DNA from: Oscillospiraceae bacterium
Lineage (GTDB): Bacteria; Bacillota; Clostridia; Oscillospirales; UBA929
Reading direction: 5' to 3'
NCBI GenBank assembly: GCA_009784085.1
Contig: WRCJ01000048.1
Location: 1 to 12,647, forward strand
Length of the DNA stretch: 12,647 nucleotides
The notes under the pieces are model-generated. The model saw only the letters and a list, made by a program, of their open reading frames with translations, had not been told where the DNA came from and made no database searches. How positions within the stretch are numbered: position 1 is the first letter of the stretch; each line of letters opens with the position of its first letter. Positions 1 to 6,419 of this stretch are shown in pieces. The position numbers and the translations under genes are program-made.

Positions 1-1
1 C

Positions 2-220
2 GAGATGGGTACAGGTGAGATCGAATTGGCGTTCCTAGCCTTTAATCTACGGCGGGTTGTGAATATCCTTGGCGTAAAAAAGCTGGTAGATGCGATAAAA
101 AACGCTTCACTTTCCTCTGAAAACTCGTTTGCGTCTTCTAAATGCTCGATTATCTCCCTGTTTGAGTCGTTTTTCAGCGTCGCGAAGCTCGCTTGGCTCA
201 AAGTGGCAATTATTTTCTAA
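2..220 (+). CDS. Transposase, C-terminal fragment (DDE family, probably IS1182-like), cut by window edge
   Basis: This is the last 72 or so codons of a gene that starts before the window; the frame is open from base 2 to a TAA at 218-220. The stretch IELAFLAFNLRRVVNILGVK resembles the conserved C-terminal helix of IS1182-type and related DDE transposases, where a phrase like 'ALAYNLRRxINIL' follows the catalytic Glu. The remaining residues (from about 35) are Ser/Phe/Lys-rich and not recognisable. None of the catalytic acidic residues are inside the window, so activity cannot be judged. The DNA is visibly more AT-rich than the aro genes beside it, and the gene runs opposite to everything else, as expected for an acquired insertion sequence. 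The family assignment rests on one short motif. The terminal inverted repeat could not be identified because the other end is missing. Confidence 0.6.
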   Translation, partial: EMGTGEIELAFLAFNLRRVVNILGVKKLVDAIKNASLSSENSFASSKCSIISLFESFFSVAKLAWLKVAIIF

Positions 221-307
221 ATATCGTTTAGGTTAGTATATTTGGTGGGCGACGCGAAAGCGTTTTTGCGCGGCCTGGATGCCGCCCGTACAACAACGCA
301 TGAGCCG
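221..307. other. Convergent intergenic gap between transposase and aroQ
   Basis: An 87-base spacer where the plus-strand transposase and the minus-strand aro cluster converge. The first third is AT-rich like the transposase and the rest is GC-rich like the aro genes, so the insertion sequence boundary is probably near 221-250. No clear minus-strand terminator for aroQ is visible. Confidence 0.4.
252..267 (+). terminator. Possible weak terminator hairpin after the transposase
   Basis: A 4-bp stem (ACGC/GCGT) with a GAAA tetraloop is followed directly by TTTT. It lies 32 bases after the transposase stop on the same strand. The stem is short, so this may be chance in GC-rich DNA. Confidence 0.25.
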
Positions 308-733
308 TTAGGGATGTGTCAGCGCATACAACGCCAAGACATAGCTGGTGGGTCCGAACCCGGCGATGCTTCCCCGGCAAACCGGCGCGATGACCGATGT
401 GTGCCGGAATGCCTCCCGGGCGGAGGTATTGGACAGATGCACCTCCACGACCGGCGCGCCGATGGCCGCGATGGCGTCGCGCAGGGCAATGCTGTAGTGG
501 GTGTAGGCCGCCGCGTTGAGGATGATGCCGTCGCAGGAGGCCGCGCGTTGGATGGCGGACACCAAGCCCCCCTCGCTGTTGCTCTGGAAAAAATCGCAAG
601 CGGCGCCCCACGCGGCGGCGCGTTCCGCCAGCATCGCATTGATCCCGTCCAGCGTATCGCGCCCATAGGTATCCGGCTCGCGCGCACCCAATAGGTTCAG
701 GTTGGGGCCGTTGATCACAGCGATGTGTTTCAT
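308..733 (-). CDS. aroQ: Type II 3-dehydroquinate dehydratase
   Basis: Converts 3-dehydroquinate to 3-dehydroshikimate, step 3 of the shikimate pathway, in the cytoplasm. The 141 residues match the usual 140-150 for the small dodecameric type II enzyme. The family signature is intact: PNLNLLG (10-16) followed by R18, the catalytic Tyr in the EPDTYG segment (Y23), the QSNSEG loop (50-55), N73 with H79 in the substrate-binding segment, VEVHLSN (96-102) with the catalytic His at 99, and R110. The ATG at 731-733 overlaps the chorismate mutase stop as TGATG, with AGGA six bases upstream, so translation is probably coupled. It is the last gene of the aro cluster; past it lies a convergent transposase. 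Nothing in the sequence suggests damage. Confidence 0.96.
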   Translation of the reverse strand: MKHIAVINGPNLNLLGAREPDTYGRDTLDGINAMLAERAAAWGAACDFFQSNSEGGLVSAIQRAASCDGIILNAAAYTHYSIALRDAIAAIGAPVVEVHLSNTSAREAFRHTSVIAPVCRGSIAGFGPTSYVLALYALTHP

Positions 734-1008
734 CAGACTTCCTGCCTTTCCCGGGAGAGCGCCATGATCGTGCGCATCAACGACGCCACCCCCCCACGCA
801 GGGATGGCGGCGCTTGGCTTGCTGCCCGTTCGATCACACGTCGCTCGCGGGCCGCGTCCAAGACGGGCATGCCGGCCTCCCGCTTGATGATGCCTATTTG
901 TTCAGACAATCCCATGCGCTGGGCGAACAGCGAAACCAGCGCGTCGTCGATCTGGTCGATGCGCGCCCGCAATGTGTACAGTTCATCACGCGGATCCATG
1001 ATTGCCAT
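733..1008 (-). CDS. Monofunctional chorismate mutase, AroQ class
   Basis: Rearranges chorismate to prephenate, the entry to Phe and Tyr synthesis. The 91 residues form the all-helical AroQ-type mutase domain alone, with no fused prephenate dehydratase, dehydrogenase or DAHP synthase. Residues matching the E. coli chorismate mutase active site are visible: R14 (LRxxID), R31, K42, D51, R54-E55, and S85 and Q89 in the last helix. The gene starts inside the end of the DAHP synthase gene and ends in a TGATG overlap with aroQ. Two in-frame ATGs (1008 and 999) exist because nine bases are duplicated there. The SD site GGGAGG lies about 11 bases before the first ATG and 20 before the second, so 1008 is preferred. 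Coupling to the DAHP synthase suggests the two act at the two ends of the pathway, and they may form a complex (inference). Confidence 0.92.
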   Translation of the reverse strand: MAIMDPRDELYTLRARIDQIDDALVSLFAQRMGLSEQIGIIKREAGMPVLDAARERRVIERAASQAPPSLRGGVASLMRTIMALSRERQEV

Positions 1009-2026
1009 GATTGCCCGCCACCTCCCTGAGAAGTTTATGTAGTGCGGAGGCTTTGTACATCAGGCAGTCGAACGCTTCGGGCGTGATGGACTGGGGGCCG
1101 TCGCACAAAGCCTTGTCCGGCCTGTTGTGTACTTCGACCATCAGGCCGTCGGCGCCGGCGGCGATGGCGGCCAGTGCCATGGGTTCCACCAGATGCCGAT
1201 ACCCCGTCCCGTGGGAGGGGTCGACCACCACGGGCAGGTGGGAACGCTTCTTGATGACCGGTACGGCCGACAAATCCAGCGTGTTGCGCGTCGCGGTCTC
1301 GAAGGTCCTAATACCCCGCTCGCACAGGATAACCGGGCTGTTGCCCTCCACCAGGATATAGTCGGCGGCCATCAGCATTTCGTCGATCGTGCAGGAGGGG
1401 CCGCGCTTGAGCAGTACCGGGCGGCCCAACCGGCCGACCTCCCGCAAGAGCGGGAAGTTTTGCATGTTGCGCGCGCCTACTTGGATGATGTCCACCTCTT
1501 TGCCGAAAACTTCGGCGTGTTCCTGGGACATGATCTCGGTGACGATGGGCAGGCCCGTCTTTTCCCGCGCCCGCTTCAGGAGTTCCAAGCCGCCCAGGCC
1601 CAAGCCCTGGAAGGAATAGGGCGAGGTGCGCGGTTTAAAGGCGCCGCCCCGCAGGAATCCGGCGCCAGCGCGTCCCACTTCGCGGGCAATGGATACCACC
1701 TGATCCTCGCTCTCTACGGAGCATGGCCCCGCCATGACCGTGAGCTTCCCGCCGCCGACAACCCTGCCGCAGATTTCATAGACCGAATCCTGGGGGTGGA
1801 ACCGCCGCCCCGCCAGTTTGTAAGGTTCGGATACTTTCACCACGCGCTCGACAAAGGGCAGGCCGACGAACATGTCCACGGATAGCGCGGAGGTATCCCC
1901 CGCCAAGCCCAGCATAAACGTGGTCTCGCCCTGGATCTCCTGTACAATGAGCCCGCGGGCGGTCATATCGGATTTTAAGGCGTCGATTTGATCCAATGTG
2001 ACGCGAGGTTTCATGATGAGTATCAT
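986..2026 (-). CDS. aroF: 3-deoxy-7-phosphoheptulonate (DAHP) synthase, type I-beta with N-terminal regulatory domain
   Basis: Condenses phosphoenolpyruvate with erythrose 4-phosphate, the first step of the shikimate pathway. From the ATG at 2026 the protein is 346 residues. Residues 1-70 form a ferredoxin-like (ACT-like) domain, as in the Thermotoga maritima enzyme, where it mediates inhibition by Tyr or Phe. Residues from about 75 form the TIM barrel: AGPCSVES (99-106, metal ligand C102), GGAFKPRTSPY (127-137), GARNMQNF (184-191), KRGPSCTIDE (207-216), DPSHGTG (269-275, ligand H272), MVEVH (296-300, ligand E298) and LCDGPQS (307-313, ligand D309). An upstream ATG at 2044 has no SD site. The 2026 ATG overlaps the preceding stop as ATGA and has GGGAGG (plus strand 2037-2042) ten bases upstream. 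The last residues (GNHGNHGSA) come from a small duplication. Feedback control is inferred from the domain, not shown. Confidence 0.95.
   Translation of the reverse strand: MILIMKPRVTLDQIDALKSDMTARGLIVQEIQGETTFMLGLAGDTSALSVDMFVGLPFVERVVKVSEPYKLAGRRFHPQDSVYEICGRVVGGGKLTVMAGPCSVESEDQVVSIAREVGRAGAGFLRGGAFKPRTSPYSFQGLGLGGLELLKRAREKTGLPIVTEIMSQEHAEVFGKEVDIIQVGARNMQNFPLLREVGRLGRPVLLKRGPSCTIDEMLMAADYILVEGNSPVILCERGIRTFETATRNTLDLSAVPVIKKRSHLPVVVDPSHGTGYRHLVEPMALAAIAAGADGLMVEVHNRPDKALCDGPQSITPEAFDCLMYKASALHKLLREVAGNHGNHGSA
997..1014. repeat. 9-bp tandem duplication creating two start codons
   Basis: CATGATTGC occurs twice back to back (997-1005, 1006-1014). On the minus strand it encodes the GNHGNHG tail of DAHP synthase and, in another frame, the two candidate Met codons of chorismate mutase. 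Confidence 0.9.
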
Positions 2027-3378
2027 GTTGTTGGTTCCTCCCATCTTAAAAACAGCTTGTCGGACAGCAACGCTTGCCTGATGAGCATACCAAGCCCGTT
2101 CATCGTTTCCAATCCAAGCCGCCCGGCTTCCCGCAACAATGCGGTCTCGTGGGGATTATACACCAAATCGCAGACCAGCGCAAGGGGCGGCAGGCATGTC
2201 AGGAAGGCAAAGGAAGGGAACTCCGCCCCCGTACCCGCCGCGCCTGTCATGCCCGCCATGCCCAGCGGCGTGGCGTTGATGAGGAGATCGGCCCCCCGGC
2301 AGGCGCGGGTCAAGGCATCGGGCGCCATATCATCGGCCGCGCAGTCTATTTCGGGCGCGATCGAGGCGAGGTGCATGCATAACGCCTGGGCTTGCCGCGG
2401 GCGACGGCTCAGGATCGCTATCTTGGCGGCGCCTTCCAAGGCCGCTTTAACCGCAACGCCCCTGGCCGCGCCGCCGGCGCCCAGGATGAGCAGGCGCCGG
2501 TTCCGGTAATCATGGCCGGCGCCGCGCAACGCCCGCCACAAGCCCTCCATGTCGGTGTTGTAGCCAAACAGCTTACCGCCCCGGACGACCACCGTGTTGA
2601 CCGCCCCGCACAACGCCGCCGGCGGATCGATGTCGTCCAGGAACGGCATGATATCCTGTTTATGCGGGATGGTAACATTAAACCCCCGCAAGCCGCACGT
2701 GCGGGCGCGCGAAGTAAAGGCGCCCAAGCTCCCTGGGGGGACTTGGATGGCTTCGTAGGGGATGTCGAGGCCAAGGCGCCCCAAGGCGGTTTTGTGGATG
2801 TAGGGGGACAGGGTGTGTCCGATGGGGTCGCCGATGACCGCCAAGCCACCCGCCGGCGGATACTCGGAATACATCAGCGCGCGCAGGCGCGTGGTCGCTT
2901 GATCCCAATCCCCGTCGTTGGGCAACGTTACGTGGGCGCTTGCCAGATACAGCGGCCTCCTCTGCGCGGACAAAGCAAAGACACGATCGGCGCCGCCGGC
3001 CAGCAACGGGCGGTCGTCGGTCGTTACCTCTTTGACAATTCGTTCGGGCGCGCGGTCGATGAAGACAATCAGCCCGTTTTCCCCCAGCCGGCGCATGTTT
3101 TGTTCGCGCAAGACGACGCCGCCCCCGGCGGCGATGACCGTGCGGGTCTGCCGGGCGACATCCCGCGCGACGGCAACCTCCCGCTCCCGGAACCCCTCTT
3201 CTCCCTCCCGCGCAAAGATTTCCGGGATGGTCAAACCGGCGCGTCGCTCGATTTCCCGATCCATATCCATGAAGTCCAAGCCAAACTGCCCGGCGGCCCA
3301 CCGGCCCAACGTGGACTTGCCACAGCCCGGTAGCCCGATGAGTATGATGTTTCTGGCGTCCCTCCCCATCAGAGGCAT
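2023..3378 (-). CDS. aroKE: Bifunctional shikimate kinase / shikimate dehydrogenase fusion
   Basis: One 451-residue chain combines two steps: NADP-dependent reduction of 3-dehydroshikimate to shikimate, and ATP-dependent shikimate phosphorylation. Residues 9-172 are a complete kinase: Walker A GLPGCGKS (15-22), D38-M-D40 for Mg and shikimate, R64, the GGG turn (85-87), the RPLL lid (123-126) and R141. Residues 178-451 are a complete AroE: IGHTLSP (186-192), where the first substrate Ser is Thr, IPHK with catalytic K240, N261, NTDMEG with catalytic D276, the GAGGAAR nucleotide-binding loop (300-306), INATPLGM (367-374) and NGLGMLIRQA (427-436). The linker is only about ten residues. The frame is open upstream to 3495, but that extension is low-complexity Arg/Gly. 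ATG 3378 has GAGG seven bases before it and overlaps aroC by ten bases. ATG 3369, forming TGATG with the aroC stop, is the alternative. The fusion may channel shikimate (inference). Confidence 0.95.
   Translation of the reverse strand: MPLMGRDARNIILIGLPGCGKSTLGRWAAGQFGLDFMDMDREIERRAGLTIPEIFAREGEEGFREREVAVARDVARQTRTVIAAGGGVVLREQNMRRLGENGLIVFIDRAPERIVKEVTTDDRPLLAGGADRVFALSAQRRPLYLASAHVTLPNDGDWDQATTRLRALMYSEYPPAGGLAVIGDPIGHTLSPYIHKTALGRLGLDIPYEAIQVPPGSLGAFTSRARTCGLRGFNVTIPHKQDIMPFLDDIDPPAALCGAVNTVVVRGGKLFGYNTDMEGLWRALRGAGHDYRNRRLLILGAGGAARGVAVKAALEGAAKIAILSRRPRQAQALCMHLASIAPEIDCAADDMAPDALTRACRGADLLINATPLGMAGMTGAAGTGAEFPSFAFLTCLPPLALVCDLVYNPHETALLREAGRLGLETMNGLGMLIRQALLSDKLFLRWEEPTT
2037..2042 (-). 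promoter_or_regulatory. SD site that sets the DAHP synthase start
   Basis: GGGAGG on the minus strand, ten bases before the ATG at 2026. It lies within the last codons of the kinase-dehydrogenase fusion gene, consistent with re-initiation at the ATGA overlap. Confidence 0.75.
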
Positions 3379-4448
3379 GCCCCGGCCTCGGGTCCGGCCT
3401 CGGGTCCGGCCCCGACCCCGGCCATCAGGCAACAATCCAGCAGGCTCAACGCCAACGCCGCTTCGACCACCGGTACGGCGCGGGGGACAATGCAAGGATC
3501 ATGCCGCCCCTTGATGGTGATTTCAACTTCCCCCATGGTCGACGCATCCACCGACCGCTGGGGGCGGGCGATGGACGGGGTGGGCTTGATGGCCACCCGC
3601 ACGACGACCGGTTCCCCGTTCGTGATGCCGCCCAGGATGCCGCCGTTGTGGTTGGTGCGGGCGCGGATGCGGCCGCCCTCCACGCTACCCTCCACGTGCG
3701 GCTCGCCCTCCACGTCCACCACGTCCTCCACGCACAGCTCGTCGTTTGCCTGGCTGCCGCGCATGGCGGCCAAAGCAAAGCCATCGCCGAACTCCACGCC
3801 TTTGACCGCCGGTATCGAGAAGAGCAGGGAAGCGGCCACGCTCTCCAGCGAGGCGAAAAACGGATCGCCCAGGCCGCCCGGCACGCCTGTCGCCACCGCT
3901 TCCACGATACCGCCCACGGAGTCGCCGTCGGCTTTGGCGGCCAGGATCTCGCCGCGCATCAGATCCGGATCCTCGGTTTGCCCCACGCGCACCATCCGCG
4001 CTTTGATCCGCACCCCCTGCCGCGAGAGGAACTGCCCAGCGAGGGCGCCCGCGAAAACCAACGGGGCGGTCAGCCGGCCGGAGAAATGCCCGCCGCCGCG
4101 CCTATCGGCAAACCCCTTGTATTTGAGCAACGCGGTCCAGTCGGCATGGCCGGGCCGCAGTTTCGCGTCATAGTCGCCGGATCGGACGTCATGGTTGCGG
4201 ACGATGGCGCACAGCGGCGCCCCGGTTGTCCGCCCGTCATGCAGGCCGCTGAGGATTTCAACCATGTCCCCCTCGCGCCGGGCGGTGGCCGTGTCATCCC
4301 GCCCAGGCGCGCGGCGGCGCATCTCCGCCTGCACGGCGTCCATGTCCAGCGGCCCGCCGGGCGGCAGGCCGTCGATCACAATGCCCACAGCCGGCCCGTG
4401 GGACTCGCCGAAAATCGACAGTTTGAGCTTATTCCCCCAAGTGTTCAT
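3369..4448 (-). CDS. aroC: Chorismate synthase
   Basis: Eliminates phosphate from EPSP to give chorismate, the last common step of aromatic synthesis; it needs reduced FMN. The 359 residues carry all family signatures: GESHG (14-18, with H17), RRR (44-46), RRGGGHFSGRLTAP (116-129, with H121), GGILGGITNG (269-278), RPQRSVDASTM (295-305) and RHDPC (315-319). Two parts are odd. Between GSQAND (231-236) and the conserved TNHNGG is a Val/Glu-rich insertion, about 15-20 residues longer than I expect for the family, encoded by in-frame copies of an 8-mer. The C-terminus after LLDCCLMAG is a repeat-derived tail (GPEAGPEA). Both parts look like slippage products that left the catalytic core intact. 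The ATG is 45 bases after the lipoprotein stop, with GGGGAGGT about 13 bases upstream, a long spacing. It is the first gene of the aro cluster, and I see no clear promoter for it. Confidence 0.96.
   Translation of the reverse strand: MNTWGNKLKLSIFGESHGPAVGIVIDGLPPGGPLDMDAVQAEMRRRAPGRDDTATARREGDMVEILSGLHDGRTTGAPLCAIVRNHDVRSGDYDAKLRPGHADWTALLKYKGFADRRGGGHFSGRLTAPLVFAGALAGQFLSRQGVRIKARMVRVGQTEDPDLMRGEILAAKADGDSVGGIVEAVATGVPGGLGDPFFASLESVAASLLFSIPAVKGVEFGDGFALAAMRGSQANDELCVEDVVDVEGEPHVEGSVEGGRIRARTNHNGGILGGITNGEPVVVRVAIKPTPSIARPQRSVDASTMGEVEITIKGRHDPCIVPRAVPVVEAALALSLLDCCLMAGVGAGPEAGPEAGACL
3384..3419. repeat. 12-bp tandem repeat at aroC 3' end
   Basis: GGCCTCGGGTCC occurs twice exactly (3384-3395, 3396-3407) with a degenerate third copy to 3419. 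The period keeps frame and yields the GPEAGPEAG tail of chorismate synthase. The array also supplies the SD region of the next gene. Confidence 0.85.
3386..3389 (-). promoter_or_regulatory. SD site that decides the aroKE start
   Basis: GAGG on the minus strand lies seven bases before ATG 3378, favouring MPLMGRDARN as the N-terminus over the open frame reaching 3495. It is made by a copy of the 12-bp repeat in the aroC tail. Confidence 0.55.
3677..3732. repeat. In-frame repeats of CCTCCACG inside aroC
   Basis: Four exact copies of the 8-mer start at 3677, 3689, 3707 and 3725. The steps of 12, 18 and 18 bases all preserve the reading frame. They encode the repeated VEG/VED units of the chorismate synthase insertion. 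Confidence 0.85.
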
Positions 4449-4493
4449 ACAGTTGGCCCCGACCTCCCCGCAACCAAAGTTTTCAATATTTTT

Positions 4494-5627
4494 TTATTCG
4501 TCCTCCATGTCAAAATAGTCGGGTTGTGTCGGAACGGGCGGAATGGGCAGGCTGTCCACTGCGTCACCGAGGACTATCCTGGTGCAAGTCACGTTATTGT
4601 GGATATAATCATCCTCAGCCGTCAATTCGGTGATTTGTTTCATACAAAATCCCGATTCCTTGTCTAACCAATACTCATCATAACCGTCGTTAAACGCCAT
4701 ATCTTTCCTGAATATGGCGCAGTCGCGTCCGAGATGCTCGCCACTGCCCGTCCTCTCGAATGTTCCACTGCCATCCAGATGCGTGCCGCTGTGGATGATT
4801 GTATTTAACGCGATATGGAATCCATTGCGCAATTGGTCGAACTCGCTTTCCATTTCACCGGGTTCAAAGTCTTTGGTTTCCAGCCAGGCCCCGCCGTTCA
4901 TATACCCGTACTCCTTGCACACGCCATCCGGAAACTCGTCATTCGGCAGGAAAAACCATTTTGCGCCCCCAATGTCCCAGTGGATCCAACCATCGATCAT
5001 GTTTTCCAATCTCTCCCCACTGCGATCATTCTGCGTATAATAATAACCGGGCTTGTATATGGCCCAGGCCGAAGTAGAGAATTTCGAGGTGGGGTTTTCA
5101 GCGAAGTTTACGTGGGGATTGTCGTCGGGGAATTTTTCAAAATAGAGCGCAAGCGAGCCTTCATAATGCGGCTCGTATATGCTAAAAAAGCAGTCGTCGA
5201 ATGGGGTATCCTTTGTACCCACGCCCAGTTCCCAATATGGGTACAGCGTGAAGTCGTGGTTGATGCTGACCATGCCCTCCAGATCGAAATCCTTGGCGCC
5301 GCCGTCGGTCAGTGCCCAGCCCGTCTGCCTGTACCCCGGGCGATAGAATAGGGCATAGTAGGAAATCATATACGGCTCGTCGAAGTATTTCTCGCTCTCG
5401 TAGGCTTCTTCCCAACCGTAAGCGCCGGGGTCGTATCTGACGATGTATACCATGGGGTTGCCGTCTTCGTCGTAGCCACTGTTGTTGACGCCGCCGGGGC
5501 CAATGTCTTGGCCGCCGCCGCCACCACCGCCGCCGCCGCCGTTTGTCGATCCGCCGATGACACTGCAAGCGGCCAGCAGGGAGATTGCGAGTACCATGAC
5601 CAGCGCGATGGCAAAGGTCCTTTTCAT
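4494..5627 (-). CDS. Lipoprotein with poly-Gly linker and one InlB-type (Listeria-Bacteroides) repeat
   Basis: A 377-residue exported lipoprotein of unknown function. The N-terminus MKRTFAIALVMVLAISLLAAC is a lipoprotein signal peptide with lipobox LLAAC; Cys21 would be lipidated. A linker with ten consecutive Gly (30-39) follows. Residues about 60-133 (YIVRYDPG..., ALFYRPGYRQTGWAL, DFTLYPYW) resemble the beta-grasp repeat of internalin-like surface proteins, which normally ends in 'TLYAxW'. Residues 140-377 are Asp, Tyr and Trp-rich and not recognised; the phrase EYWLDKESGFCMKQIT resembles segments of beta-rich periplasmic lipoproteins. The C-terminus is acidic (YFDMEDE). A strong SD site (AAGGAGGG) lies eight bases before the ATG. 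It sits between the SIMPL gene (69-base gap) and aroC (45-base gap). Attachment to the outer face of the membrane is inferred from the lipobox. Ligand or partner are unknown. Confidence 0.85.
   Translation of the reverse strand: MKRTFAIALVMVLAISLLAACSVIGGSTNGGGGGGGGGGQDIGPGGVNNSGYDEDGNPMVYIVRYDPGAYGWEEAYESEKYFDEPYMISYYALFYRPGYRQTGWALTDGGAKDFDLEGMVSINHDFTLYPYWELGVGTKDTPFDDCFFSIYEPHYEGSLALYFEKFPDDNPHVNFAENPTSKFSTSAWAIYKPGYYYTQNDRSGERLENMIDGWIHWDIGGAKWFFLPNDEFPDGVCKEYGYMNGGAWLETKDFEPGEMESEFDQLRNGFHIALNTIIHSGTHLDGSGTFERTGSGEHLGRDCAIFRKDMAFNDGYDEYWLDKESGFCMKQITELTAEDDYIHNNVTCTRIVLGDAVDSLPIPPVPTQPDYFDMEDE
5511..5540. repeat. Trinucleotide microsatellite encoding poly-Gly
   Basis: A run of CCG/CCA triplets (GGC/GGT on the coding strand) encodes the ten Gly residues after the lipidated Cys. 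Nearly pure triplets are prone to slippage but would only change the linker length. Confidence 0.85.
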
Positions 5628-5696
5628 TTTCAGTCCCTCCTTATATTTTTACGACGAAATATTTCCCGCCCAAGGCATCCGTGCGTATTTGACGCC

Positions 5697-6362
5697 TCAC
5701 GCAATCATCCATATGACGGTAGCGGTGTCACGCATGTCGATGTCTTTCGGCTCAATGTTCATGGCCATCGGCGCGGCCGCTTCGCGTACAACCGTGTCAC
5801 GGACTTGATAATTCGTTTGGGAAAACGGGTGGAGATCGCTCCAGTTGTATTCGATACGCTGGATTGCCCCGAGCGTCACGCCCGCGGCCCTCGCCAACAC
5901 CATCGCTTTCCATTTCGCGTTTTCAACAGCGCTTGCCAGAAGCGCCTCCGACACCGCGGCTGGATCTTTAATCGAAAAACGGATATTGAAGCTCGGATTG
6001 GCTTCGCAGCCGGCGATGGCGCCGAGCGTTGCGCCGAGTGCCGGCATATCAAGGTCAAACTCCAGTTTCAAATTATGACTGCATGCATACCCGACAAAAC
6101 GCTGTTTGTGGCTACCATTTTCCCGATAACTTTCATACTTTGTGTTGATATTGAAGTTGGTCGTTTTCAGTTTCGCGCCATCATGCCCTGCCGATACGAT
6201 GGCCGCCCTGAGCGCGTCGAGCATTTCCGCACTGCGGCGCATGGTTTTTTCGTAATCGCGCCCGATGACCTCGAGATCCATGCCGAGTACGATGAGATCG
6301 GGCGCGACAACGGCTTTCCCGATGCCCTTGACCACCAGTTCCCTATTGTTCATCGTCATCAT
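5697..6362 (-). CDS. SIMPL domain (DUF541) protein, apparently cytoplasmic
   Basis: A 221-residue protein of the SIMPL/DUF541 family, the family of YggE and BP26. Visible family features are VKGIGKAVVAPDL near the N-terminus (11-23), a TTNFNI segment (68-73), FVGYACSHNLKLEF (89-102), and the helix with A..NAK.KA..LA (145-160) leading into GVTLGAIQRIEY (161-172). Family members can form oligomeric rings and are linked to stress tolerance, but their biochemical role is poorly defined. Unlike YggE this protein has no signal peptide or membrane segment. The frame is open to an ATG at 6380, but GGAGG (plus strand 6370-6374) sits seven bases before ATG 6362, so the shorter form is preferred. It follows the ABC ATPase by 57 bases and may be co-transcribed with the exporter. 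Whether it works with it is unknown. Confidence 0.88.
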   Translation of the reverse strand: MMTMNNRELVVKGIGKAVVAPDLIVLGMDLEVIGRDYEKTMRRSAEMLDALRAAIVSAGHDGAKLKTTNFNINTKYESYRENGSHKQRFVGYACSHNLKLEFDLDMPALGATLGAIAGCEANPSFNIRFSIKDPAAVSEALLASAVENAKWKAMVLARAAGVTLGAIQRIEYNWSDLHPFSQTNYQVRDTVVREAAAPMAMNIEPKDIDMRDTATVIWMIA

Positions 6363-6369
6363 TTCCTTT

Positions 6370-6374
6370 CCTCC
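6370..6374 (-). promoter_or_regulatory. SD site that sets the SIMPL gene start
   Basis: GGAGG on the minus strand, seven bases before ATG 6362. It lies downstream of the first in-frame ATG (6380), which argues against that ATG as the start. Confidence 0.7.
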
Positions 6375-6419
6375 GTTCATTTGATCATTCGCTTGTTTTC
6401 CGCTTGTTGTTGGCCGTCC

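Noticed and set aside
1127..1885. 252-codon open frame on the plus strand
   Set aside because: It is antisense to DAHP synthase and its translation has no family features.
2392..3333. 313-codon open frame on the plus strand
   Set aside because: It is a shadow of the aroKE fusion, with no SD site and no recognisable domain.
3379..3495. N-terminal extension of aroKE to ATG 3495
   Set aside because: It would add 39 Arg/Gly-rich, repeat-derived residues deep inside aroC. The SD site and the kinase domain boundary support 3378 or 3369.
4449..4493. T-box, Trp/Tyr attenuator or riboswitch ahead of the aro cluster
   Set aside because: The gap to the lipoprotein gene is only 45 bases, with no room for such a leader and no stem-loop plus T-run.
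3501..4667. 388-codon open frame on the plus strand
   Set aside because: It is antisense to aroC, which carries all chorismate synthase signatures. Long antisense frames are expected in GC-rich coding DNA.
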